NCBI GenBank assembly: GCA_013398615.1
Contig: VZSR01003282.1
Coordinates: 6,030,901 to 6,094,900 of the forward strand
DNA from: Brachypodius melanocephalos
Lineage: Eukaryota; Chordata; Aves; Passeriformes; Pycnonotidae
Reading direction: 5' to 3'
DNA length: 64,000 nt
Shown: one piece after another, positions 13,701 to 64,000 of the stretch
Layout: each line of letters starts with the position of its first letter
Numbering within the stretch: the stretch's first letter is position 1
The notes under the pieces: generated by a model
Databases searched by the model: none
Seen by the model: the letters and a program-made list of their open reading frames with translations, nothing else
What the model was told of the DNA's origin: nothing
Program-made: the position numbers and the translations under genes

Positions 13701-15125
13701 ATATATGTATCAAGTTGAAACTACTGAGGCCCACCAAAGTCCCTCTGTCACTGCCCTCCTCAGCTGGGCAGGGGAGAGAATGGAATGGAAGGCTCACTGA
13801 AAGAGATAAGGACAAGGGTGATCACTCACCTGTTATCTTTGCAAGCAAAACAGATTTGACTTAGGGAAAAATTTATTTAATTTATTACTAATCAAAAATC
13901 ATGGGAAATAAAAACAAATGTCCTCCCCACCCTTCCTGCAGTCACGTCCTCACACCTTTTCTCTGCTGCTCCTTCCTCCTCAGGGGTTGGACTCCTCATA
14001 CTCTCCTAGCATGGGGTCCCTCCCAAATTCTGCAATGTGACTCTCCCAAGGGCTGTGGTTCTTCACGAACTCCTCCACTCCTTCCCTTACTCCAACACCA
14101 ACACAGCCCAGTCTGTGGTCTGACAACACCTTGGTTTCTATCAGGATGTTTACTATCCAGCAGAAAATGTTATTCTCCAAGTACATGGAGAGTTGTGTCA
14201 GCAGAGGAATTTAACTGCATTTTTCACATCCCCTTTGGAAGTGAACTTGAAGCCACATGAGTCCCACAGTTCAACAGTTCTTAAAAGAACAACACTAAGT
14301 CACACGTTTAACACGTTATTTTTTCATGAGGCATCTGAGAAACTTCAAGCCAGGAGCACTTAAGGCAACAGTAAAATCTTAGGAAACAACACACACAGAG
14401 ATACGTAAAAGCTCAAAAATAAGTTAAAGAGTTTGTCTAATCAAAAAACATCACAGTTTCAACCGTGTTGGAAAAGACTTCTGAGACCATCGAGTCCAAC
14501 CTACGACCAGACACCACTTTGTCAACCAGACCATGGCAATGAGTGCCACGTCCAGTCTTTCCTTAAACACTCCCAGGGACCTCACCACCTCCTTGGGCAG
14601 CTCGTTCCAATGTCTAATCACCCGTTCCGGGAAGAAATTCCTCCCAATGTCCAACTTAAACCTCCCCTGGCGCAGCTCAAGACTGTGTTCTCTTTCCCTT
14701 TTTTTTTTTTTTTTTTTAATAGAGAAAGGCACCGCACACAAGACGATGGGAATTCCTACAGGTTCCAATTACAGTGTTATGAAACACGCACTGTCGGTAC
14801 AAGGAAATGAAACGAAACACAACCAAGAGCCCGGAGAGCTGCACCGGCGAGAAGCCAGTGCAGAAGGGCAGAACGGAGGGGAAGGCGATACATCGGACGG
14901 GCAATTCCGCTCCACAGGGCGGGCGGGCTGGGGCTGACACAGCACAAATCCGGCTCGGCGGGAGGGGCGGCGGGCGGGACACAGCTGGGAAGGCGCTGTT
15001 GGGCCCTGCCGGGGGGGGCAGCGGGCGGCCCCGGGACGTACCGTACCTGACACGAACACGACGAAGACGGAGCTGCGCTCCTTGGCGGCGGCGATGGCGG
15101 CGGGGACGGAGCCGCCGAACCACAT
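1579..15125 (-). CDS. UBXN4: UBX domain-containing protein 4 (erasin), complete gene, 13 coding exons
   Basis: UBXN4 is an ER-membrane adaptor that recruits the p97/VCP AAA-ATPase for ER-associated degradation. Coding exons (- strand): 15047-15125, 9960-10062, 9110-9138, 8157-8275, 7421-7580, 6865-6967, 5286-5340, 4988-5152, 4075-4202, 3257-3359, 2793-2924, 2262-2470 and 1579-1717. They sum to 1524 nt, giving 507 residues (human: 508). Domains: an N-terminal thioredoxin-like segment (about 1-110), a Ser/Glu/Pro-rich variable linker (about 111-195), a highly charged coiled coil (about 198-310), and a UBX domain (about 316-392) with the p97-binding FPR loop intact (FPRRE at about 363-367). An ER hairpin-type hydrophobic stretch follows (about 413-431, around YPLLAVWRFISNFLF), then a basic/acidic tail ending NSTQQM. 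All introns are GT-AG except intron 6 (GC-AG). Intron 1 is 4.9 kb and holds several repeats. No break or frameshift is seen. Confidence 0.97.
2262..2470 (-). CDS. UBXN4: UBXN4 coding exon 12 (ER hairpin segment)
   Basis: Acceptor TTCATGACAG. Encodes AGRPATSVVQASG...SIEQS plus AG, before GTAAGG. It contains the hydrophobic stretch around FLGTILYPLLAVWRFISNF, the presumed ER membrane hairpin, followed by a Ser/Pro/Gln-rich stretch. No ORF of useful length is visible here because of the phase. Confidence 0.94.
2793..2924 (-). CDS. UBXN4: UBXN4 coding exon 11 (UBX domain, second half)
   Basis: Acceptor GCTTCACAG. Encodes 44 codons including TMFPRREFTKEDY, where FPR is the p97-contacting loop, and ends VVLLP before GTAGGT. 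The open frame runs past the donor into intron, which should not be counted as protein. Confidence 0.96.
3257..3359 (-). CDS. UBXN4: UBXN4 coding exon 10 (UBX domain, first half)
   Basis: Acceptor TGTCCTGCAG. Encodes (S)AIARIQFRLPDGSSF...EEARQFAAQ, the first beta strands and helix of the ubiquitin-like UBX fold, ending CAG before GTAAAT. Confidence 0.96.
4075..4202 (-). CDS. UBXN4: UBXN4 coding exon 9 (end of coiled coil)
   Basis: Acceptor CCTTCCACAG. Encodes DRAERAARFAKSKEEAEAAK...AAQRER plus AG, before GTGAGA. It joins the coiled coil to the UBX domain. Confidence 0.95.
4988..5152 (-). CDS. UBXN4: UBXN4 coding exon 8 (coiled coil)
   Basis: Acceptor CTATTCAG. Encodes 55 codons beginning KEIKKEIERRKTGKEM and ending RIRQQIAL, before donor GTAAAT. 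Nearly identical to human and almost entirely Lys/Arg/Glu-rich helix. Confidence 0.96.
5286..5340 (-). CDS. UBXN4: UBXN4 coding exon 7 (coiled coil)
   Basis: Acceptor AAATTTAG. Encodes LTKRLEERREEKRKEEEQ, a continuous charged helix, and ends CAG before GTAACA. Residues 199-216. Confidence 0.95.
6865..6967 (-). CDS. UBXN4: UBXN4 coding exon 6 (GC donor)
   Basis: Encodes (D)EANSGQPSQEA...LTLKVE plus AG. The next intronic bases are GCAAGT instead of GT. The exon must end here because exon 7 starts with the single base that completes the Arg codon (VER|LTKRLEE), as in human. AG|GCAAGT is the usual context of GC-AG introns. Confidence 0.92.
7421..7580 (-). CDS. UBXN4: UBXN4 coding exon 5 (variable linker)
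   Basis: Acceptor AATTTCATAG, first codon ATG (MHTGKGQPLENG...), ending GCTG before GTAATG. It is rich in Ser, Pro, Ala and Glu and poorly conserved relative to human, as expected for the disordered linker. The frame is open throughout and both junction phases fit the neighbours. Confidence 0.9.
8157..8275 (-). CDS. UBXN4: UBXN4 coding exon 4
   Basis: Acceptor CCGTCCAG. Encodes (Y)PVVCVPSSFFIGD...VTRIHKVKQ and ends CAG before GTAATG. Residues 71-110, the end of the thioredoxin-like region, with the well conserved motif SSFFIGDNGIPLEVIAGSVS. Confidence 0.96.
9110..9138 (-). CDS. UBXN4: UBXN4 coding exon 3 (29-nt microexon)
   Basis: Only 29 nt, flanked by TTTAAACAG and GTATCC. It encodes (S)EACLQFSQI plus one base and bridges exon 2 (ending AG) and exon 4 (starting AT) in frame. 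The peptide agrees with the human protein at this point. It is too short for any ORF caller. Confidence 0.93.
9960..10062 (-). CDS. UBXN4: UBXN4 coding exon 2
   Basis: Acceptor TCTTGCAG, then codons for (G)EDEQSTEMAARWED...IDTK. The exon ends AAAAG before GTTTGA. Residues 27-61, part of the thioredoxin-like fold. Confidence 0.95.
12117..12375 (-). mobile_element. CR1 LINE 3'-end fragment (UBXN4 intron 1)
   Basis: The block starts CATAGAATCCTAACATATCC, followed by the typical avian CR1 phrases GAAGGGACCCACAAGGATC and AAGTCCAACTCCTGGCCC, read in antisense. The element therefore runs on the - strand with its 3' end at the left. It is 5'-truncated and diverged. The wording resembles CR1 copies common in passerine genomes (memory-based). 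The right end is approximate. Confidence 0.8.
13725..14130. mobile_element. Avian ERVL-like LTR fragment (UBXN4 intron 1)
   Basis: The sequence from GCCCACCAAAGTCCC through TTTATTTAATTTATTACTAATC and TAGCATGGGGTCCCTCCC to CTGTGGTTCTTCACGAACTCC follows the left half of a solo-LTR family found in birds. It shares order and wording with the longer copy at about 40.6-41.6 kb, and both lie in the same direction. No internal retroviral sequence is present. The end is approximate. Confidence 0.6.
14440..14718 (-). mobile_element. CR1 LINE 3'-end fragment with adjoining poly(T)
   Basis: Antisense CR1 text: CATCGAGTCCAACCTACGACC, ACCATGGCAATGAGTGCCAC and CTTAAACCTCCCCTGGCGC are CR1 3'-region landmarks. 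The element ends in a run of T at about 14699-14718. It sits in UBXN4 intron 1, about 330 bp from exon 1, at the edge of the CpG island. Confidence 0.75.
15047..15125 (-). CDS. UBXN4: UBXN4 coding exon 1 (start codon)
   Basis: ATG at 15125-15123 opens MWFGGSVPAAIAAAK, matching the human start (MLWFQGAIPAAIATAK) with one residue fewer. The exon ends TCAG before GTACGG. It lies in a CpG-rich island, and an upstream in-frame extension is promoter/5' UTR sequence. Residues 1-26, ending phase 1. Confidence 0.95.
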
Positions 15126-15345
15126 CGTGGCACCGCCGGGACCCGCCGCCCTCAGCGACAGCGGCACCGCGCCTGCGCCGCCGCCGCGCCAACTGCCCCC
15201 CGCGCGCCTGCGCGCGCTGCCCGGCGCCGTCGCCCCCTCATTGGCGGCCGCGAGCGGCACGCGCCCCACCCGCTCCCCCGTCCACGATCGCGCGCGGGGG
15301 GCGGGGCCAGGTCCCTCCCCCTCAGCCCTGCGCCATCTTGGCGCT
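15126..15345 (-). promoter_or_regulatory. UBXN4: UBXN4 CpG-island promoter and 5' UTR
   Basis: This CpG-dense block lies immediately upstream of the UBXN4 ATG. On the gene strand it carries two GCGCAGGCGC motifs (15169-15178 and 15204-15213), fitting NRF-1 sites, and an inverted CCAAT box (ATTGG, 15240-15244). It also has a GC box (GGGGCGGGGC, 15297-15306) and AAGATGGCG, a YY1 core, inside GCGCCATCTTGGCGC (15330-15344). There is no TATA box. This is the usual build of a broad housekeeping promoter. The start site is not fixed by sequence. Long open frames on both strands here reflect GC-richness. Confidence 0.7.
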
Positions 15346-15497
15346 TTAGAAAGGTAGTCTGAGTGCTTTCGTAGCCGGGCATCGCTCTCTGCGCTGTCCC
15401 GCTGAGAAACGGGCTCGAGGCGGCACGAAAGGCGGCGGGAGCTGCCCGTGTTTAGGCTAGGGAAGAGAAGGCTGAGAGGGGGTCTGGTTTGTACAAG

Positions 15498-15896
15498 TCC
15501 TATGAGGAGCGGCTGAGGGGGGGGGTGTCAGCCTGGCGAAAAGGAGGTTCAGGGAGCCCTTTACAGCTCTACAACTCCCTGACAGGAGGGTGGAGCCAGG
15601 TGTGAATCGAGCTCTTCTCCCATGGAACCAGCCACAGAACGATAGGATATAGCCCTAAACTGCACCAGGGCAGCTTTAGGTTGGACATCAGGAGAAATCT
15701 CTTTCACAGAAAGGTTGGCTAGACATTGGAACAGGCTGCCCAGGGAGGTGGTGGGGTCACCGTTCCCCTCGGTCTTTAAAAGAAAAACTGGGTGTGGCAC
15801 TCAGTGCCATGGTCTGGTTGACGTGGTGTTTGGTCAGTTTGAACTCGATGATCTCAGAGGTCTTTTCTAAACCAGTTGACTCTGTGATTCTGTAAT
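15498..15896 (+). mobile_element. CR1 LINE 3'-end fragment upstream of UBXN4
   Basis: Sense-orientation CR1: TCCTATGAGGAGCGGCTGAG, GGAACAGGCTGCCCAGGGAG and CTCGATGATCTCAGAGGTC follow the conserved order, ending in the short TGTGATTCTGT-type tail. It is 5'-truncated. It begins about 150 bp behind the UBXN4 promoter motifs. Confidence 0.85.
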
Positions 15897-15956
15897 GCAG
15901 AATAAATACCTCAGATAGAATTATAAGTATCTCAAAGACAGATACCAAGAGGATGA

Positions 15957-16236
15957 TGCCTGACTCCTTTCAGTGGTGCCCAGTGACAGGATGAGCAGCC
16001 ACGGCAGTACAAGAAATTCCACCTCAATATGAGGAAGAAATTCTTTACATTGAGGGTAGCAGGGCACTGGAACAGCTGCTCAAGGAGGGTGCGGAGTCAC
16101 CCTCTCTGAAGACATTTTCCAAACCCACCTGGACACGTTCCTGTGTCACCTGCTCCAGGTGACCCCGCGTTGGCAGGGGGCTTGGACAGGGTGATCACAG
16201 GTCCCTTCCAACCCTGACAATTCATGATTCTGTGAG
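15957..16236 (+). mobile_element. Second CR1 LINE 3'-end fragment
   Basis: Another sense CR1 3' end: GAAGAAATTCTTTACATTGAG, GGCACTGGAACAGCTGC, CACCTGGACACGTTCCTGTG and the closing CATGATTCTGTGA. It differs clearly from the 15.5 kb copy, so the two are separate insertions of different CR1 subtypes rather than a duplication. Confidence 0.85.
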
Positions 16237-19200
16237 GCAGCTGCCAGAGAAAAGGGCACCTCCTGCACCAGGGGCTGTGGGGAGTGATGGCCACTGCCAA
16301 ACAAGGAAGAAAAATGTCTTAGTATTGACTGGACATGTAATTTTTGTGAAGGTGTACAATCTCTTAGATCCTCAGGAACTATTTATGTTACATTCTCAAA
16401 TAATTACAATTTTAGAAGTGGAATTTTCCAGCTGTAGTGTCACTGACTTGCTGCTGTTGGATGTGCCTTTGCTGTTCATCTGAGAGCCTTTAGCACAGCT
16501 GTGTCTGGAAACAAGAGAGGTCTGCAGTTTGTAGGCCTAGAAAAAAAGAGGATAACTAACGAGTAAGTAGAAAATTTTATTGAGAAATACGAAAAAATAG
16601 TTCAAGAGCTGGAGCATTACCTGGGATTCAGTTCTTTGAAGGAGGATGTCTTGTGTGTTTTCAGTTATTGGCATGGGAATGATGCAAGGCAGTAATTCGC
16701 ATTCTAAGAGAATAATTTTTTCTCCCCAAAACCAGGACACATCCATCTAGATTAAAATGGAAAGTAACTTTATTAGGGAATTCCTTTTTTAAATTGTACC
16801 GTTTCTTCACCCTAAATCAACAGTTAATTAATGAATCCAAGTTACCAGTTAAAGCCAGTAAAAAGTCAACAGCTTTGAGCAACTGTGGAGTCAAGGTCTG
16901 GTGTATTTCCCAGATTGTATAAATCACTGTGGTACACTATCAGAGCACATTTAATAATGATGTTTCTTAGTAACTACATTGGAAAACCAAAGAAGGGCAA
17001 AGCTAATTAACCCTACAACTACGGCAAAAGTTAGAATATTAGAAAAAGCAGAATGCCGGTGTCTCCCTCTCAAGTTCGAACTGAGACCAGTGTAATTCAA
17101 GTATGACGTGCAATATTGCTTGTAAATATTCTTTTTAAACTGTCAAGTAATTTTGGGAGATCCAGTGTAACAGATCCCTTGGTGTTGAAGTCAGTCCATA
17201 TCCCAGCCAGTGTGGAGCGTGCCTTCCACCTCTGCCCGCCTGTGTCTGAAACATTCCACTGCTGTCAGCACCGTGGATCGTCATCAATCCCCAGCTAATT
17301 CACATTCCCTCTTAACTGGGACACAGGAGCAGAATTAAGAATAAACCTCACTGTTAAGCATTATCCACAGCAACACAGTTTATTTTTATAACTTATTCCA
17401 GTTTGAAAAGCATACAGCTGCCAGCGACACACAGGTTGTCCTCTACAGCTCTTTGGTTTACAGCACCAGGCTCATCTGACATCCTGGTTTTTCTTCCCAA
17501 GGGCAGGCACAGCCCAATACAGCTGCATGCATCCCCTATAATGACTCAGTGCATGAGCTTTACCAGTGAGTCTGGAAAATAAAAAAACAGCAGCAAACAC
17601 TGAAGTGTCTGTGTCCTGGACCAAATTTTAATGCTTAATCATGTCTTCAGCAAGATCCACTTTCAACCCAACAAAATTTGACAAACATGGTGAACCATCA
17701 AGCAGTTGCAAGCAGGATAAAAAGTAAACCTTGGAGTGAAGGCTGCTGAACTGAGTCAGGGCCAAACTCTGGCCCTACAAGGACACAAGGCAGACACTGA
17801 TGTAAGAGGAGGCTCATACCCCTTGTGGTAAGAACGTAATTGCACACATTGTCAAGTAATCCAAGAGGCAACTTAATTTGTACTGAAGGTTTTGGATGTG
17901 AATGGTGACTTTGGTCTTAGGTTCCGGAATAAGATAACTTACAGGGACTTAATTTTCATAATGTTCTGGAAATCAGGCCCTTTTAAGGGTTCTGGTCTAC
18001 ACCCAAGAAATGAAGCTTCCAAAATGAAGTCACATTAACATTGTGGACTTGAATTTTATACTTATGGACATCAATAGCCAAAATACTCAAAATGTTTTAA
18101 ATGCAAATAGGAGTAGGACATTGAAAAGAGGCAGTGCATCAACCTTCATGAAAATGAAGCTGTAGAAACATTGAAGGGATTGAAATAAATCCTTTCATAG
18201 TTAGAAATACATTAAAATTCCAGCTACAATAATTTTTCATGACCTGTAACTTTAATGTGTTTTTTGGTCAGTTTTCTCCAAAGCTTCATCTAAACATTCT
18301 TTGCTTCAGGGCTAAATACAGGAACTTGAAGCCTGTACCAGTTTTATGAGGAAAAAATACATCATGGAGCTAAATAGTATTTATAGCAAGAAAGTTTTAA
18401 TTTTGACCCCCTTTCAGGCATCCAAGCTAGTACAAGGTTAACTGAAACAACAAAGAAGTCAAGTTTAAAGGCACAAATGAGTGTCATAGGATGAGAATGT
18501 AACTATTCATTCCACCTTTAGAGGGAACTGGCTTGCAAAAAGATGGGAAATAGGTAAAAAGTTCACCCTGTGAAAGGCATGTTGTGTACCCAAGTACCTC
18601 ACTGGATTCACTGAGCTACACAGTTCTTCTGGTGCTTTGACAAAACCCCATCTGCAAACAGCTGCCCTGTATCACCTGGAACTTGAAAATCGTGTCCTAC
18701 AAAAGGGTGGGGGGGGGGTTGCAGGTGTAGACACCTGACCTCTACAGTCTGTGTACACCACAGCACAGGGTTTCTTTCTTCAGATGCTCTGCTCCTTTCA
18801 TGTAATTTTTCTAAGCATATATGAGTGAAAACAAAATATTTCATATTAGAGCAGATCACATTTGCTCAGGGAGGAATGTCAGGGAAGATGCAAATGCTTG
18901 TTTCCAACCAACCCTGCCTTACCAAAACACACCAGCAACAGCCCGGCAGGCACATGTGGGCTCTGAGGATGTTGTAGGGTGTGCTGGAATGATCCACCCA
19001 CTTCCAGCACCAGGCCCACATGGTTTTGGGAATCCTGAAAGTATGGGGCTTAAATTTATTTTCTTAGGTTTTAATTATCTTTTTGACTGCAATATCAGAA
19101 ATTACATGAAGTGTTCACAGTTCAGGGAGGAATTTTACAGTATGTGCTAATTAAAAATTAAAATCAAGAAATAGTAGCTTTTGGTGGAGTAGGTAATGGC

Positions 19201-21154
19201 TGCATTTGTTCAGCTTTTTCTTAGTTCTAAAAGTAAAGACACGCTCTCATTAAACAAAACATATTATATTGCTGCAATGAAAGTCCCCACTTAATTCCTT
19301 TTGCCACTGCTTGCTTTCAAAATAGCTTTCATGGTAAATGAGAGGATGCTGAAATACACTGGAGTACTAAAAGATTTGTTGAGAACATAAGAATGCATTC
19401 TACATGCATCTATTTCATGCATGAAATGCTTTTATTTGCTTTCTAGACTGTGATCCAAATCCGTGGAACAAATGCAGTGCCAGGGGTTTTGCACAGAGTG
19501 CCTGGGCTTATGTGGTTTAAGGAACCAGAAGGGGCAGAAGGGTATAAATGCCAGGAAGGGATAAACTGTCTGGGTTAGATGAGTTTGCATCCTATTTGCT
19601 TGCTAGAGAAAGTATGAAATAGCACAAACCCAGGAATAAACACAACTGTGAAGTGGAAATGTTTTAATACTTTGCCCACTGTAAACATGAGAAGCCTCTG
19701 ACAGTGCCAAAGTCTTGTGAATTGTACCTGTGTGGCTCATACTGGCACATCCAGATGAAAATTAACATAACTGCCCCTGTTTGACACAGAATAAAATACA
19801 CTCAGAAATGATGGCAGACCTGTAGTAACTGGAAATGATCAGTTTCTGAATTAGAATACAACTGGCTTATTATGTTTTTCCTTCTAGTGCAACTTGCATT
19901 CAAATTTACAACTTCCTTGATGAAAATTAACTATTTTCTGTGCCTTGTTCCTAACCAGTGTCTCTCCCTTCCCATTGTTTGGGCTGCATTCTCCTTGCTT
20001 ACCTCACATTACCATTCTTCTCTGTTTATTATGAGGGCAGTTTATGAAATGCAGCAAGCCATGCAACAGCCTTTTCAAACAGGAAAGGGTTTGATTTGAT
20101 GCAAAGTTTACTGCTGGGGTCATTCAGAACATATGGAAGCTTTCAGCTACCTTTTCTACATCCTCAAAGAACCTTGTAGTGGAATGATTTAATGCAGGAG
20201 GCAGCTGCCTTGCTGGGCTGAGACACCTGTCCCTACAGCCCTTTAATCTCAGCTACTTTGACGGGATTAAACCATAATCCTAAACGAGCATGGGAATCAG
20301 CAAGAGGCAGTGACAGAATGCAGTCATGCTGTCTGTGCTGTTCAGGAGGGGGTAATTGATAAACTGGGGCTTTTACCAACTTTGGGCTTGGGTGCAGTAA
20401 ACTGCAGCAGTCCAGCCCAAGGAGCAGCAGAAACACATCCTCAGTCAAGCACAACTGGAATGCCAAGAACCATCCTTTCACAAAATCAGACTGGGATGAG
20501 TAGATTTGTCTTTTATCTGGGGACTTGAAGCTGAACATCCTCCCCTTTGTTTTAGGGGAGCATCTAAGTTTACCTTTAGTAAATACCTGTTGCTACAGCA
20601 TTTCACAGAATCAAGTCCCATAAAACTAATTTATTAGGCTACATTATTCCCAGACAGTCAGTTTTCTAAGTTTTCCTCCAAGTACCTCATCACTGTTTGG
20701 GTGTTCAGGGATAGAATAATTTGTATAAACAATGAAAATTAATGCTGCTTTAGGCACCTTAATTCTTCACCTTTACCCCCTGTAAAATATTTTTGAACAC
20801 AAAGTTTAACTTGAGTTTCCTCTTTCAGAAGTCACAAATGCACAAAATGATAGCCTTATGAAGTGACCAAGTAATTGCTTGTCTACACAGCAAATCAGTT
20901 CCTGAGCTAAAAATAAAATACCAGGAGCAGTCTCTTAAAGCATCTGATTAATTCCTCTTTTTTACTTATACAGAGAAACGTTTAAATATTATGAAGGGCT
21001 GGATAACATAAATGCCGGGAGGAACAGCAGGTGGTTTTTTAAGAGGTTCTGATATTTGTGGGTTTCTTTTCTCACATTTGAAAGGATTCCAGCCATTAAT
21101 ATGAGTTCATCCAGGTTTCAGAAGACTCCTAGAAGCTGAAACAAGTGCACTGAA
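16237..21154. other. Intergenic stretch between UBXN4 and R3HDM1
   Basis: AT-rich DNA with no exon, RNA gene or clear repeat family that I can support. The longest open frames (about 80-110 codons) lack splice context or recognisable peptides. A G-run of nine sits near 18711-18719. It may hold distal UBXN4 regulation or longer R3HDM1 3' UTR forms; an AATAAA on the R3HDM1 strand near 17.38 kb is one candidate. Confidence 0.5.
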
Positions 21155-22223
21155 AGAGTTTGTGTTTGTAAACATTTATTCTTTTGAACTGAAAAAGGCT
21201 TGCATCAGCACACATTGTACAGACTTGCAAATTACACATGTTGAAAAAGTTTTGTTTCATTTATGTGCAATGAATCTTTAATGTCCAGTGAGCATCTGCA
21301 AATGATGAAAACTTAAACCATTAAAAAGGTTTCCAGCACTTATCAAACACAATTATCCTAGCGTGAAAAGGAAGAGAAAGAGACCCATACTGGTGGGAAC
21401 ACAATTAAAGTGCAAATATTTTGACACTTGTATGAAGATAGGTAAAGTTTCTTCACACTTTTGTTAAAAAGAAATATTAAAATGTGATTCAGTGAACATT
21501 CTTTGTAACCTATTCGTAATCCCCTTCTAGTAATTATTAAACTTGCTGGATCAGAAGCAAATTCTTCAAGGGTACAAACTTGTAATTTCTTTTGACATTG
21601 TTTGAATATATTGCAAAACACAAAGACCACCTAAGGAGTTGGTTACTAAAACTATATTCTTTTTTTCTTAGAAAAAAAGTTGAAAAAAGAAAGAAAAAAG
21701 AAAAAACACACAAGGGACAAAGAACAGGTTAACTTGAAGGTCTCGGGTAGTTTGCTGGAAAATGAATATAATTCCTTAGAATGGTTCTCTTTTCCCCTCC
21801 ACCAATCCTCAGGTTCCTGCCTTGGAATGGACAGCTGTGTGCTGGCTGTGAAAAGGGATTATAAAATACAAATCTGCATATGGATTTTTATGAACATCTG
21901 CTGTACAATAGAACTTTGGATCTGATACAAGATTTCAAAAATATAAAACAAAACTACTATAAAAGTAGGGGGCATTTCAGCAGCATTCCTTACAGAAAGC
22001 TGCCTGTCGCAAAGATGATTCCTTGCTATTGTCTGGGATTAACTCTGTAAATTTTTTTCTTCATCTTGCTGGATTCACCGGGTTATTTATTCTTCAATGG
22101 CAAATGTCATGTGACAAAACATCCCAGGAGTCTCTATGGAGAGAACAGAAACCCCATGACATCAAACCGATGGTGGAGGGAGGACATGAAGTAGTCAAGG
22201 CCGAGCGTCCGGCGGTGTAACTG
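21155..22223 (-). other. R3HDM1: R3HDM1 3' UTR (approximate)
   Basis: AT-rich sequence following the R3HDM1 stop, ending near the candidate AATAAA at 21175-21180. The boundary is inferred. There is an A-rich patch on the + strand at about 21671-21710. No coding content. Confidence 0.5.
21175..21180 (-). terminator. Candidate R3HDM1 polyadenylation signal (AATAAA)
   Basis: TTTATT on the + strand reads AATAAA on the gene strand, about 1.04 kb past the R3HDM1 stop. A signal further on, at about 20627, is an alternative. Confidence 0.45.
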
Positions 22224-63681
<41,458 letters not shown>

Positions 63682-64000
63682 CTGGCGACAGGCACAACAG
63701 AGAAGGGTTACATTAACTCAGAGGCACAAGATTGTTAATGCAAAAGTCTGTACAAGAGAAAGCTTTGACAGTTAGCACTGACACCGGCAGATCTGTGAAA
63801 GGAACAGCAGGTGCTCTGGGCTGATGGATTGGGCACCCTCCCACTGTTATCAGCCTTGTCCTTGATTTCCCTTCTTCGTTTATCAACAACAGATATCAGA
63901 GCACTTTTACAGGAACCAAGTATTATCCTTGTTCAGTGGCATCCAAGCAGTTTACTCTCTCAGCCAGCTCCTACACTTGCAATTCTTGTTTCCTAATTTC

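Noticed and set aside
14716..15349. Several overlapping Arg/Ala/Pro-rich frames on both strands at the CpG island
   Set aside because: GC-rich promoter sequence lacks stops. Only the 26 codons of UBXN4 exon 1 agree with a known protein.

Overview
This window is vertebrate nuclear DNA, almost certainly from a bird. The coding parts are short exons with GT-AG (once GC-AG) boundaries, set in AT-rich introns. The interspersed repeats are 3' ends of CR1-type LINEs and an avian ERVL-like LTR family. One CR1 subtype (about 12.1 kb) looks like copies common in songbirds, so a passerine is my best guess, but that is inference. There is no bacterial gene structure, CRISPR array or operon.

Layout, left to right: (1) the last exon of lactase-phlorizin hydrolase (LCT, + strand, 306-517), giving the membrane anchor and cytoplasmic tail; (2) the complete UBXN4 gene (erasin/UBXD2, - strand), 13 coding exons from 15125 down to 1579, whose frames join without a break into 507 codons plus stop; (3) a CpG-rich UBXN4 promoter around 15.13-15.35 kb with two CR1 fragments just behind it; (4) an intergenic stretch to about 21.1 kb; (5) most of R3HDM1 (- strand), 25 coding exons from 63681 down to the stop at 22224, with the first exons beyond the right edge. 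Every exon junction was checked for phase. The 25 exons give 1117 codons plus stop if both in-frame cassette exons are included.

The order LCT-UBXN4-R3HDM1, with LCT and UBXN4 tail to tail and UBXN4 and R3HDM1 head to tail, is the same microsynteny as human 2q21. The brain microRNA gene MIR128-1 sits in a 4.6 kb R3HDM1 intron on the host strand (35945-36026), with its mature sequence unchanged from human.

The three protein genes do not form one pathway. LCT is a brush-border glycosidase, UBXN4 recruits p97/VCP to ER-associated degradation, and R3HDM1 is an R3H/SUZ nucleic-acid-binding protein with a long Gln/Pro-rich tail that hosts miR-128-1. I found no wholly new multi-gene system. The least explained items are: a 129-nt, splice-site-flanked, fully open block on the + strand inside an R3HDM1 intron (52153-52281) with a 22-bp perfect palindrome 265 bp away; a symmetrical 168-nt R3HDM1 cassette exon; a GC-AG intron in UBXN4; and a 420-bp CA-rich array 38 bp upstream of an R3HDM1 3' splice site.
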